Shown here: positions 55,910-64,000 of the stretch, piece by piece
Layout: each line of letters starts with the position of its first letter
Position numbering within the stretch: position 1 is the stretch's first letter
Assembly (NCBI RefSeq): GCF_025822765.1
Contig: NZ_JACKUK010000035.1
Location: forward strand, 101,708 to 165,707
Length of the DNA: 64,000 nucleotides
Source of the DNA: Mycobacterium barrassiae
GTDB lineage: Bacteria > Actinomycetota > Actinomycetes > Mycobacteriales > Mycobacteriaceae
Direction: 5' to 3'
Position numbers and translations under genes: made by a program
Notes under the pieces: model-generated
The model's input: the letters and a program-made list of their open reading frames with translations, nothing else
What the model was told of the DNA's origin: nothing
Databases searched by the model: none

Positions 55910-58900
55910 CTAGGGCACCGGAACTTCCTGCGAAACGTCCGGCGTCGCCAGGAGTTCGGTGATTCGCTCCGACACGGCCGCCGCGGTCGGGTACTCCCAC
56001 AGCAGCGTCGGCGGCAGCGACAGCCCGGTCTGCTTCTCGAGTTGGCGCAACAGCCCGACGGTCATGATCGAGTCGACACCGATCTCCACCAACGGCAGCG
56101 CGGTGTCCACGTCGCCCTCCGGCAGTCCGAGCTGGGCGGCCACCGCGGCCACCACCCGCTCAGCGACGCGCTGTGGATCGGGCCCGCCGTCGTCGCCGAC
56201 AAAGCTGTCCAACAAAACATCCGGCATGTCCGACCCGTCGTCCTCGACCGGCGCCACGTCGGCGAGCATCGGCACCGCTGCGGCCTCCGGAAGAACCGGC
56301 AGCACAACGATGTTCGATTCGCCGTCGCGCATCGCCAGGTCCAGTGCACGGACGGCTTCATCGGCGCCGATGGTGCCCATGCCGAGCGCGTCCAGCTGCG
56401 CCGCGACGAAGCCTGACGTCGAGCCCATGCCCAGCCCCCGCCACGCCGTCCACGCGATGCTGACGGTGCGGTCGCCGAGGCCCCGGCGATGGCGCGCCAT
56501 GACGTCGAGGAACGAGTTCGCGCACGCGTAGGCTCCCTGGCCGGGGAAGCCTGCGAGGTAGCCACACGACGAGAACAGCACCATCCAGTCCAACTGCTCC
56601 GGCGGGAACACCTCGTGCAACGTCAACGTGCCGTCTACCTTCGGGTGCATGGCGGCCACGAAGTCGGCAGGGCTCGTGTTGACAAGCAGCGCACCGGCTT
56701 CCACACCAGCCGCGTGGATGACACCGCGCACCGGCGGCAGATACCGCAGCGCGGCGCGTAACGCGTCGGCCGCGTCCGGCGCGCCGATGTCGAGCGGGAT
56801 TATGTGCACCGACACGCCGCGCTCCTCCAACGCGGCCACGGTGCGGATCAACTCGGAGTCCCCCGCATCCCGCCACTCGGCGCGTTCGAGCATGCCGGTG
56901 CGGGACAGCAACACCAACCGTCGTGCGCCGATGTCGGCGAGCCGTTGCGCCATGCGCAGACCGAGAACGCCTGTGCCGCCGGTGATCAGGTAGGTGCCAC
57001 CGGCCGAACACTGCATGAGGGTACCGGTCCCGCGGCCTGCGAACGCCAGCCGCGCCACCTGAGCGACGCCGTCACGGAACACGACGACGGGGTGGCCGTG
57101 CAGCGACGCCAATGCGCCGACGGGCAGGAGTTCCGCGCCGACGTCGAGCACGCCGCCGAAGACCTTGGGGTGCTCGGCGGCAGCGACTCTGGCCAGACCC
57201 CACAGCGGCGCGTGGGCCACATTCTCGCCCTCGTGCACGCGTTCGGTCAGCACCCACATGCGGGCCTTCGCACCGTGGTCGAGGAGGTGTCTCAGCGTCC
57301 GCATCACGACATCCACCGACTGCTGCGGCGAATCGCGGTTGCGGGGCAGCACCAACACCACCGCGCCGCGGTCCAACTCCACGTCGGACGCGGCGATGTC
57401 GTCCGGATCGGCGCACACCGCGTGCGGCACATCGGCGGCCACGAGGTCGCGGGTCACGAAGTGCCGGGTGTCGGCATCTCCCCCGACGACGACCACAGCT
57501 GACGGCCGGTCGTCGTCCCGCCACGGGACCACATGCCAGGTGACGCGGTGCAACATGCGCGAAAGATCGCTTCCCGCCGGGTTTTCGAGTTCCTCGAAGG
57601 ACATCCCGATCAGCGAGGCGTGGACGGCCCCCGATTCCTCCGCGATCAACACGTCGGTCGTGGTCGTTCCTGGTCGCCGCCGCACGTGAAGGACGGCCAC
57701 CGCAGACGGGCGTCCGTACACCTGCACGCGTTCGATCCTCGCGGGCATCCGCAGTCGCGGCGGGCCGTCGAAGATGGTGGAGGCCGCCGACGTCGCGGCA
57801 TCCAACAGCGGTGCCCACGTCGCGGGTTCCCTCCGATCGCGGTCGGCGGCGACCCTGGCGATCAACTCACCCTCGCCGCGGCGCAGATCGAGGATCTCCC
57901 AACCGAATCCCATCGCGGCCACGCCGAGCGTCGCCAACGTGTCCACGACGTGGTTGGGCGGCAGCACTTCGGCGCACCTCTCACGCACGGCGGACTCGTC
58001 GATCACCTGTCCCAGGAGATCCTCGATGTCGTCGTCGGCCGCGGCCACGGCGCTGCTGTGGGTGAGCCACCCACCGTCCTCGGAGTCGTCGTCCTCCATC
58101 AACCGGGTCGAGAGCGTCAGACCGCGGTCCTGCAGGACCACCTGCACATCGCGGGCCCTGCTGGGAGCAACGGGAGTGCGCAGCCGGACGTCCACGAGAT
58201 CGGTGCCGGACCGGTCCGAGCGGGTGTTCAGATCGGCGACGGCACCGAGGAATGTGTTCAAAATGACTGCAGCAGGGACGATCTCCGTGTTCTGCACGGG
58301 GTGGTCCCCGGGGTATGGCCGAGTGCTCATGTCGAGCCGTGTCTGCCAAATCGTGGACGCGACGGCCCCGGTCACGTCCATCCGCCCACCCAGCAGGGTG
58401 TGACTGTCGACGTCGTGCACGCCGCGGCCACCCGGTGGCGGTGTCGGCGTACGCCAGAAGCGGCGATGCTGCCACTGTGTGACGGGCAGCGCGTCGGCCC
58501 ACGGCGCCGATGCGTCGATGCCGTGCCGGACGGGTGCACCGTTGCAGTGCAGGTTGCCCACCGCCGTGGCCACCGCGTGCAATTCGTCACGGTCGCGGCG
58601 AAGCATCGGAACGACTGCGTGCTCGCCGATCCCGTTGTGCGTCAACGTCTCGACGATCGAATGCGCGACGACCGGATGAGCGGACACCTCGAGGAACAGC
58701 CGGTGGCCGTCCTCGGCGGCCGCCGTCACGGCCTCGGCGAAGCGCACGCGATCGCGCAGGTTGGCCACCCAGTAGTTCTGATCGCGCGGCGTTGTCGAGC
58801 GCGGGTCGGTCAGCGCGGTTGTGTACAAGGGAGTCTCGGCGGGTCGCGGGCGCGGCAGCGCAGCGGTGAGTCGACCGAGTTCGGCGGTGAGCGCGTCCAT

Positions 58901-61084
58901 CGCCGGACTGTGGAATGCCACGTCGGTGTTGACCCGTCGGATCATCACGCCCTCGTCGGTCCAGATCTTGCAGACGTGCTCGACGGCGTCGACCGTGCCG
59001 GATATCACGGTCGACGCGGGTGAAGCGCTGATCGCCGCCACCACGTCGCCGTGTCCGCTTAGCCGTCGTTCCGCCTCGGAGAACGGCAGCCGCACCAGAG
59101 CCATCGCTCCGTCGCCCATCACCGACTGGAAGCCACGGGCGCGATAGCACGCCACGGCGGCGCCCACCGTCAGGTCGAATACGCCGGCCGTCACGCACGC
59201 GGCGACCTCACCGACCGAGTGTCCGATCACCGCTGCGGGTGTGACGCCTCGCTCGCGCAGCACGGCGGCCAGGCCCACCTGCATCGCAAACGTCAACGCC
59301 TGCACCCGGTCCGTGCCGCCGAGTTCCCCGGTGCGCAGCGCGTCGCGTGCGCAGAACCCCAACTCGGCAGCGAACACCGGATCGATCGCGTCGATGACCG
59401 CGGCGAACGCGGGCTCGCGTTCGAGCAGCTGACGTCCCATCCCCGACCAGTGCGATCCGTGCCCGGAAAACACCCACACGGCGCCGTCGGGTGCCGCGGC
59501 AAGGGCCCGGGCGGTCACGACGGACGGATCGGCCTCATCGTCGGCCAGCGCGTCGAGTCCGGCCACGAGGCCGTCGATGTCGTCGGCCACCACGGCAGCC
59601 CGCGTTGGTTCGTGGGAACGGCGCGTCCACGCGGCGGCGGCCACACGGTCGATTCCGTGGTCACCGGCGCGCAGGTGGTCGGCCAGCGCCCGGGCCTGTG
59701 CACGCAGCCGGGCGGTCGACCGCGCCGATATCGGTACCACCACGGGGTTCGCGATCGCTACGTCGACGGCCGACGGCTCCGCAGCCGGGGCCTCCTCGAG
59801 CAGGATGTGGGCGATCGTGCCGCCGTAGCCGTAGCTGCACACCGCGGCACGGCGCGGTGCGCCCTCGACGCGTTCCCATGGCTCGACCGTGGTGGGCACA
59901 CTCAAACCGCTGGCGGCCCAATCCACCGCTGGTGTAAGTGTTTTCAGTCCGGCGGTGGGTGGGATGGCCTCGTGGTGCAGCGCCAGCGCCGCCTTGATGA
60001 GGCCGACCACGCCCGCCCCACCCTCGAGGTGGCCGACATTGGGCTTCACCGAGCCGATCCGGCACGGCGCTTCGGCTGGTCGATCGACTCCGTAGACGGA
60101 GGCCAGCGCCCGCACCTCGGTCGGATCGCCGGTCGGCGTGCCGGTACCGTGCGCCTCGATGAAGTCGACGCTGCGCGGTGGCACGCCCGCCGATTCGCAT
60201 GCGCGCGCGAACATGTCCGCCTGCGCCTCGCCGTTGGGCGACATGATGCCGACGGTGCGGCCGTCTTGCGCGACCGCGCCCCCACGCACGAGAGCGAGCA
60301 CCCGGTCGCCGTCGCGCACCGCGTCGGCAAGTCGTTTGAGCACGACGACCGCCGCGCCCTCGCCACGCCCGTAGCCGTCGGCGTCCGCGTCGAACGTCTT
60401 GCACCGCCCGTCCGGCGCCGTCGCCCCGGCCTCGTCGAGCACCCGGGTGAGCCCCGGTCCGATCAGCGCGCTGACGCCACCGGCCAGAGCCAGCGACGTC
60501 TCGCCGGCACGCAGCATCTGGCACGCCTGGTGCACGGCGACGAGCGACGCGGCACAGGCGGCGTCCAGCGCGACGCTCGGACCGCGGAGGTCGAGGAGAT
60601 GTGACACGCGGTTGGCGATCCCGCACAGGGACGTGCCGATCCCGGTCCAGGCTTCGATACCGGGCAGGTCCTCCATGATCAACTTGCCGTAGTCGTCGGA
60701 GTTGACGCCCATGAGCACCGCGGTGTCACTACCCGCGAGCGTTCGCGGCGGTACCCCGGCATGTTCGAGCGCCTCCCAACTGACCTCGAGCGCCAGCCGC
60801 TGCTGGGGGTCCATCAGTTCGGCTTCGCGCGGCGATACGCCGAAGAACTCGGCGTCGAAGCCGGCAAGGTCGTCGAGGAAAGTGCCCCAGCGGGTGGTCT
60901 CCTTCAGGACCGCAGCATTACGCGGGTCTCGGCGTAGATACGGCTCCCAGCGCTCCTCAGGAACTTCGCGGACGTCGCTTCGACCCTCGGTCAGAAAGGT
61001 CCAGAACTGGGCGGGGTCGCTGATGCCGCCGCCCAGGCGGCAGCCGATGCCGATGAGCGCGATCGGTTCGTTCGCGGCGGCCAT
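55910..61084 (-). CDS. iterative type I PKS, probable 6-methylsalicylic acid synthase
   Basis: A 1724-residue single-module PKS: KS (1-430; C177 DAACAASL, H312 EAHGTGTPTGD, H352), malonyl-type AT (about 535-830; GHSVG S623, VAFHS), thioester hydrolase/DH-like (about 890-1160; H928), KR (about 1365-1545; ITGGTGVLGL, YACANSF) and ACP (EIGVDSIMTV, about 1675). Length and order equal 6-methylsalicylic acid synthases, and specific stretches match that family: MGVNSDDYGKL, GPGLTRVLDEAG and TRLDMSTRPYPGDHP, TEIVPAA. It should make 6-methylsalicylate from four malonyl/acetyl units for MbtA. It occupies the place of mbtI in M. tuberculosis and has an iron-box-like site upstream. Confidence 0.85.
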   Translation of the reverse strand: MAAANEPIALIGIGCRLGGGISDPAQFWTFLTEGRSDVREVPEERWEPYLRRDPRNAAVLKETTRWGTFLDDLAGFDAEFFGVSPREAELMDPQQRLALEVSWEALEHAGVPPRTLAGSDTAVLMGVNSDDYGKLIMEDLPGIEAWTGIGTSLCGIANRVSHLLDLRGPSVALDAACAASLVAVHQACQMLRAGETSLALAGGVSALIGPGLTRVLDEAGATAPDGRCKTFDADADGYGRGEGAAVVVLKRLADAVRDGDRVLALVRGGAVAQDGRTVGIMSPNGEAQADMFARACESAGVPPRSVDFIEAHGTGTPTGDPTEVRALASVYGVDRPAEAPCRIGSVKPNVGHLEGGAGVVGLIKAALALHHEAIPPTAGLKTLTPAVDWAASGLSVPTTVEPWERVEGAPRRAAVCSYGYGGTIAHILLEEAPAAEPSAVDVAIANPVVVPISARSTARLRAQARALADHLRAGDHGIDRVAAAAWTRRSHEPTRAAVVADDIDGLVAGLDALADDEADPSVVTARALAAAPDGAVWVFSGHGSHWSGMGRQLLEREPAFAAVIDAIDPVFAAELGFCARDALRTGELGGTDRVQALTFAMQVGLAAVLRERGVTPAAVIGHSVGEVAACVTAGVFDLTVGAAVACYRARGFQSVMGDGAMALVRLPFSEAERRLSGHGDVVAAISASPASTVISGTVDAVEHVCKIWTDEGVMIRRVNTDVAFHSPAMDALTAELGRLTAALPRPRPAETPLYTTALTDPRSTTPRDQNYWVANLRDRVRFAEAVTAAAEDGHRLFLEVSAHPVVAHSIVETLTHNGIGEHAVVPMLRRDRDELHAVATAVGNLHCNGAPVRHGIDASAPWADALPVTQWQHRRFWRTPTPPPGGRGVHDVDSHTLLGGRMDVTGAVASTIWQTRLDMSTRPYPGDHPVQNTEIVPAAVILNTFLGAVADLNTRSDRSGTDLVDVRLRTPVAPSRARDVQVVLQDRGLTLSTRLMEDDDSEDGGWLTHSSAVAAADDDIEDLLGQVIDESAVRERCAEVLPPNHVVDTLATLGVAAMGFGWEILDLRRGEGELIARVAADRDRREPATWAPLLDAATSAASTIFDGPPRLRMPARIERVQVYGRPSAVAVLHVRRRPGTTTTDVLIAEESGAVHASLIGMSFEELENPAGSDLSRMLHRVTWHVVPWRDDDRPSAVVVVGGDADTRHFVTRDLVAADVPHAVCADPDDIAASDVELDRGAVVLVLPRNRDSPQQSVDVVMRTLRHLLDHGAKARMWVLTERVHEGENVAHAPLWGLARVAAAEHPKVFGGVLDVGAELLPVGALASLHGHPVVVFRDGVAQVARLAFAGRGTGTLMQCSAGGTYLITGGTGVLGLRMAQRLADIGARRLVLLSRTGMLERAEWRDAGDSELIRTVAALEERGVSVHIIPLDIGAPDAADALRAALRYLPPVRGVIHAAGVEAGALLVNTSPADFVAAMHPKVDGTLTLHEVFPPEQLDWMVLFSSCGYLAGFPGQGAYACANSFLDVMARHRRGLGDRTVSIAWTAWRGLGMGSTSGFVAAQLDALGMGTIGADEAVRALDLAMRDGESNIVVLPVLPEAAAVPMLADVAPVEDDGSDMPDVLLDSFVGDDGGPDPQRVAERVVAAVAAQLGLPEGDVDTALPLVEIGVDSIMTVGLLRQLEKQTGLSLPPTLLWEYPTAAAVSERITELLATPDVSQEVPVP

Positions 61085-61111
61085 GTCAACAAGGCCCCAT
61101 AGGCTCAGAAG

Positions 61112-61130
61112 TCTGGATAGGCTTCCCTAA
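61112..61130 (-). promoter_or_regulatory. probable IdeR iron box upstream of the PKS
   Basis: Read on the plus strand, TCTGGATAGGCTTCCCTAA agrees with the palindromic IdeR consensus at 14 of 19 positions by hand count, as good as one of the mbtE boxes. It lies 27 bases upstream of the PKS start. The remaining gap to the anti-sigma gene contains nothing else recognised. Confidence 0.6.
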
Positions 61131-61269
61131 CAAACCCGGCGTCATGGCGGCCATCCTGGCACACCCGCCCCACTTTTTGGGGTCTACGCTGCGGCTACAC
61201 GGCGACGGCGAGCGTGGCACCCGTCACGTTCGGAAGTGCTTGCGCGCTAGTCAATTTCGCGGTGGCGGG

Positions 61270-61974
61270 TTATAGGGTCTTGACCGCCAGCGGCTCGTCG
61301 GTGCCCGACACCCGGATGTCGACGCTGCGGATGTCCGAGGTGGGGATACTCGTGGCCGCCGACAACCCGGTGGCCTCGTCGCCCGCCGGCCGCCACGAAC
61401 CGACGGTCGTTTGCGCCCCGTCCTTCGTCGTCACGACGATGTCGTAGCTCTTGACGTCACGCGACCACGCCTTGGTGTACTGGCACGCCCAATGGAGTTC
61501 GGTGCCCCACTTCTTTTCTGTGACGGCGAGCTCGGCGGTCAGGCCCTCGCGCGCTCCCGGCTGCATCGGCGCCATCGCCACCGTCTGCACCGTCCCCGCC
61601 GTGCGGGGAAAGACCGTTGCTCCGACGACACCGCCGATGATCGCCAATGCCGCCGCGGCCGCGACGAGCACGGCCAGCCCGGTACGCCGCGAGCGCCGTT
61701 GCCGCGCGGCCGCCCCGTGGGCCAGCGACGCGACGTTGTCGCCCCGCGGTACCTCGGCGGGGCTGTCGCCGAGGTCGGTCAGCGCCAGTGCCTCGTCGCG
61801 GCTGAGCACGCTGAGAATGTCGGGCATCGCGGCGATCTCGTCGAACTCCGCGGTTCGCTCCGGATTGGCGGCGAGATAGTTCTCGAAGGTGCGCCGATCC
61901 TCGAGGTTCAGTGCACCGAGCACGTAGGCGGCGTCCCATTCGGCGACGTCGTCGTCGGGTCGTTCGTCAGTCAC
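61270..61974 (-). CDS. membrane anti-sigma factor (RskA/RslA-like)
   Basis: A 234-residue protein. GTG 61974 overlaps the sigma gene by eight bases, so translation is coupled. The cytoplasmic N-terminus (1-90) has the helical anti-sigma layout, DAAYVLGALNLEDRRTFENYL, but lacks the HxxxCxxC zinc motif. One membrane helix (about 94-118) is followed by an extracytoplasmic RskA-like domain ending in DIRVSGTDEPLAV. It would hold the cognate ECF sigma inactive until a signal triggers proteolysis (known for the family). Confidence 0.82.
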   Translation of the reverse strand: MTDERPDDDVAEWDAAYVLGALNLEDRRTFENYLAANPERTAEFDEIAAMPDILSVLSRDEALALTDLGDSPAEVPRGDNVASLAHGAAARQRRSRRTGLAVLVAAAAALAIIGGVVGATVFPRTAGTVQTVAMAPMQPGAREGLTAELAVTEKKWGTELHWACQYTKAWSRDVKSYDIVVTTKDGAQTTVGSWRPAGDEATGLSAATSIPTSDIRSVDIRVSGTDEPLAVKTL

Positions 61975-62482
61975 GACCAACCCCCCTTTCCTGCAACGCA
62001 ATTCGTAACGCGCGCAGCGCGTAGTGAAGCCTTGATTTGATGGTGCCCTCGGGAACGTGTTCCTCCCGGGCGATGTCGGCCACGGTCTGGCCGAGGTAGT
62101 AGGCGCGCACGATGGCGTTGCGATGGTCTGCCGACAGCGACTTGAGCGCGTCGGCCAGCACCCATTTGTCGACCGCGGGTCCGATTGCGTCGAGGGAGGG
62201 CCGCTCCGGCAGGTTGTCGCTCTGCAGTTCCCTGGTGTAGCGGGCGCTGCGCCTGTCGTCGATGACGAGATTGCGGGCAACGGTGAAGAGCCACGCGCGC
62301 GCCGATTCGCTCGGCTGCTCGAGAATCTCCGGCTTTCGCCAGAGCCGCAGCAGCGACTCCTGCACAACGTCCTCCGCGAACGGCATGTCACCCCTGGTCA
62401 AGCGCAGTACATAGCGCAGCAGATCCTGGCTATGGGCGTCGTGGATCGCTCGCAGTACCGCGGCTTGATCAGGATCAGTCAT
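61967..62482 (-). CDS. ECF RNA polymerase sigma factor, SigL-like
   Basis: A 171-residue group IV sigma factor. Region 2 (about 20-90) has AEDVVQESLLRLWR and ARAWLFTVARNLVIDDRRSA; region 4 (about 112-165) has ADIAREEHVPEGTIKSRLHYALRALR. The closest M. tuberculosis sigma by eye is SigL, but the anti-sigma partner lacks the zinc motif of RslA, so I leave the symbol blank. A matching ECF promoter lies about 47 bases upstream. Confidence 0.88.
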   Translation of the reverse strand: MTDPDQAAVLRAIHDAHSQDLLRYVLRLTRGDMPFAEDVVQESLLRLWRKPEILEQPSESARAWLFTVARNLVIDDRRSARYTRELQSDNLPERPSLDAIGPAVDKWVLADALKSLSADHRNAIVRAYYLGQTVADIAREEHVPEGTIKSRLHYALRALRIALQERGVGRD

Positions 62483-62528
62483 GTCCGATACACCCGCGTA
62501 TGCCTCGCTTTCCGTCGTCGTCGCACAT

Positions 62529-62557
62529 ACAACGGATGACCACCGGAAAAACGTTCA
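62529..62557 (-). promoter_or_regulatory. candidate autoregulatory ECF promoter
   Basis: On the minus strand TGAACG (62557-62552) and CGTTGT (62534-62529) are spaced 17 bases, resembling the TGAACC/CGT promoters of SigL-type sigmas. It predicts a leader of about 40 nt before the sigma ATG. Confidence 0.5.
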
Positions 62558-62632
62558 CCGTCAATCGCAAACGTCTGCTACCCGCACATCTACCCGCACA
62601 CTAGGTGTCGGAATTGCGTGCATCAACCCCCG

Positions 62633-63826
62633 CTAAGCGAGCAGAGTGCGGACCACCGCGTCGGCCAACAGGCGGCCCGGATCCGTGAGGATCAAACGGT
62701 CGCCGTCACGCGTCAGCAGGCCGTCCTCGATCACGGTTTGCGCCCGGCGCAGCTCGGCATCGTCGAGGGCTGCCAGCGGCAGCCCGTCGCGCAACCGCAC
62801 CCGCAACATCACGTCCTCGGTGTGCTGCGCGTTGGAGTCGAGCCGCTCGAAATCGGCGACCGGCAGTACACCGTTGGCCAATACCTGCGCATAAGCGTTG
62901 GGGTGCTTGACATTCCACCACCGCGTCGTACCGACGTAACCGTGCGCACCCGGTCCGGCACCCCACCATTCGCCGCCGTTCCAGTAGCCGATGTTGTGTC
63001 GGCACTCCCCGCCGGGCAGGCACCAGTTGGACACTTCGTACCAACCCAGGCCGGCCGCGGACAGCCGCGCATCGATCAACTCGTAGCGATGCGCGAGCAC
63101 GTCGTTGTCGGGGGCGCTGATCTCACCCCGCCGCACCCGCCGAGCCAGTGCGGTGCCGTCCTCGACAACCAACGCATAGGCCGACACGTGGTCGACCTGC
63201 GCCTCGATCGCGGCGTCCACCGAACGCCGCAGATCGTCGTCGGTCTCCCCCGGAGTGCCATAGATGAGGTCGAGGTTGACGTGGTCGAAGCCCGCCGCGC
63301 GGGCATCACGCGCCGCGTCGAGCGCCCGGCCCGGCGAATGCACCCGGTCGAGCACCGCCAGGACGTGCGGGGCCACCGACTGCATACCGAGCGACACCCG
63401 GGTGAAGCCGGCCGCGCGCAACTGCTCGAAGAGCTGCGGCGACGTCGACTCGGGGTTGGCCTCGGTGGTGACCTCGGCGTCGGCGGCCAGGGTGAAGTGG
63501 CTGCGTATCGCGTCCAGCACCGACGCCAAACCCTGCCCACCGAGCAGCGACGGCGTGCCACCGCCGACGAAGACGGTGTCGATCTCCGGGATGCGGCCCA
63601 GGTGGCGCGCCGCCAGCGCCAACTCCGCCCGCAGCGCCTCGAGCCAGCCGTCGGGGTTGGCGCCGCCCAGCTCGCCGGGGGTATAGGTGTTGAAGTCGCA
63701 GTAGCCGCAGCGTGTGGCGCAAAACGGCACGTGGATATACACGCCGAACGGAAGACCCGGCGCAGGGGCCATCGCCGGCAGCGCCACCGGTGCGGCGTTC
63801 GGAGTCCCTGCGGTTCGGACGGTCAC
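62633..63826 (-). CDS. hemW: heme chaperone HemW (formerly HemN-like)
   Basis: A 397-residue radical SAM protein. GTG 63826 is chosen, giving the expected distance to the cluster motif; the open frame continues to 63949 into insertion-sequence DNA. The 4Fe-4S ligands are C36, C40 and C43 (CATRCGYC), followed by DTVFVGGGTPSLL and NPES. The HemW type lacks the extra N-terminal residues needed for coproporphyrinogen oxidase activity and is thought to insert heme into proteins. In M. tuberculosis hemN (Rv2388c) likewise lies just beyond mbtI. Confidence 0.9.
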   Translation of the reverse strand: MTVRTAGTPNAAPVALPAMAPAPGLPFGVYIHVPFCATRCGYCDFNTYTPGELGGANPDGWLEALRAELALAARHLGRIPEIDTVFVGGGTPSLLGGQGLASVLDAIRSHFTLAADAEVTTEANPESTSPQLFEQLRAAGFTRVSLGMQSVAPHVLAVLDRVHSPGRALDAARDARAAGFDHVNLDLIYGTPGETDDDLRRSVDAAIEAQVDHVSAYALVVEDGTALARRVRRGEISAPDNDVLAHRYELIDARLSAAGLGWYEVSNWCLPGGECRHNIGYWNGGEWWGAGPGAHGYVGTTRWWNVKHPNAYAQVLANGVLPVADFERLDSNAQHTEDVMLRVRLRDGLPLAALDDAELRRAQTVIEDGLLTRDGDRLILTDPGRLLADAVVRTLLA

Positions 63827-63852
63827 CCAGCCAGTTTCCCAGACCGCGGTTT

Positions 63853-63867
63853 CGCTCACCGTGAGCG
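63853..63867. repeat. 15-bp palindrome upstream of hemW
   Basis: CGCTCAC-C-GTGAGCG, a perfect 7-1-7 palindrome 27 bases before the hemW start, followed by GCAAATCTCGCC. It could be an operator or a piece of a dispersed repeat; no regulator is evident. Confidence 0.45.
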
Positions 63868-63906
63868 CAAATCTCGCCCGGTTAGACATCCCAAGTGCGC
63901 AAGTTG

Positions 63907-64000
63907 TCAAGCGGCCTTTGCGGTGGGGATGTTTTGGCGGTGCGACCATGCTGTCTGCTCGTCGTATGCGGTGCGGTGGCGCAGGCAGCCGTGGAGGATG
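63907..64000 (-). CDS. C-terminal end of an IS110-family transposase (rest outside window)
   Basis: The minus strand reads ILHGCLRHRTAYDEQTAW and then SHRQNIPTAKAA before TGA at 63907-63909. An ILHGCL...Y(D/N)E..AW stretch close to the stop is characteristic of the C-terminus of IS110/IS116/IS902 transposases. Only 30 residues are visible, so integrity and element ends cannot be judged. IS110 elements lack long terminal inverted repeats. The insertion lies about 80 bases upstream of hemW and may have replaced its original promoter. Confidence 0.8.
   Translation of the reverse strand, partial: ILHGCLRHRTAYDEQTAWSHRQNIPTAKAA

Overview
This is a high-GC actinobacterial chromosome segment from a Mycobacterium, most likely a rapid grower (Mycolicibacterium). 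The gene order matches the M. tuberculosis region from asnT/dnaG through glyS, smtB-zur, uppS, recO, era, ybeY, phoH, rsmE, dnaJ2, hrcA, the mycobactin (mbt) locus and hemW. The species cannot be fixed from sequence alone. Family assignments are from reading motifs; no database search was run.

Layout. (1) 1-4075: the right end of a prophage or satellite carrying only head genes (portal, MuF-like, scaffold, capsid, two connectors). It stops about 56 bp from the 3' end of a tRNA-Asn gene (4076-4148), with no tail genes. (2) 4298-11157: a YtxH-like protein, a small secreted protein, dnaG, dgt, a TPM-domain membrane protein, and an AbiEi/DUF559 gene bracketed by two inverted copies of a 68-bp repeat. 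(3) 11324-22969: housekeeping block glyS, smtB-zur (zinc control), uppS, recO, an amidase, a secreted protein, era, a deaminase-like protein, a CNNM/CorC protein, ybeY and phoH. phoH is interrupted by a 359-residue intein that looks class 3. (4) 23059-61084: an iron-acquisition island: mbtD-mbtC-mbtT; then rsmE, dnaJ2, hrcA and three small genes; irtA-irtB; mbtG-mbtF-mbtE; an LLM oxidoreductase; mbtB/mbtA; and a large iterative polyketide synthase. Sequences resembling IdeR iron boxes precede mbtT, irtA, mbtE, mbtB/mbtA and the polyketide synthase. (5) 61270-64000: an ECF sigma/anti-sigma pair, hemW, and the C-terminal end of an IS110-family transposase at the window edge.

How the iron genes fit together. 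MbtA activates an aryl acid and loads it on MbtB, which adds a cyclised Ser/Thr. MbtE and MbtF add two lysines, MbtC/MbtD supply the beta-hydroxy acid, MbtG N-hydroxylates lysine, MbtT edits stalled intermediates, and IrtAB imports and reduces the ferric siderophore. Two features depart from the M. tuberculosis pathway. The place held there by the salicylate synthase gene mbtI is taken by a protein with strong 6-methylsalicylic acid synthase signatures. MbtD also has about 350 extra C-terminal residues containing a methyltransferase domain. Together they predict a mycobactin built on 6-methylsalicylate with an alpha-methylated beta-hydroxy acid, resembling mycobactin P rather than mycobactin T or S. 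This is an inference that chemistry could test directly.
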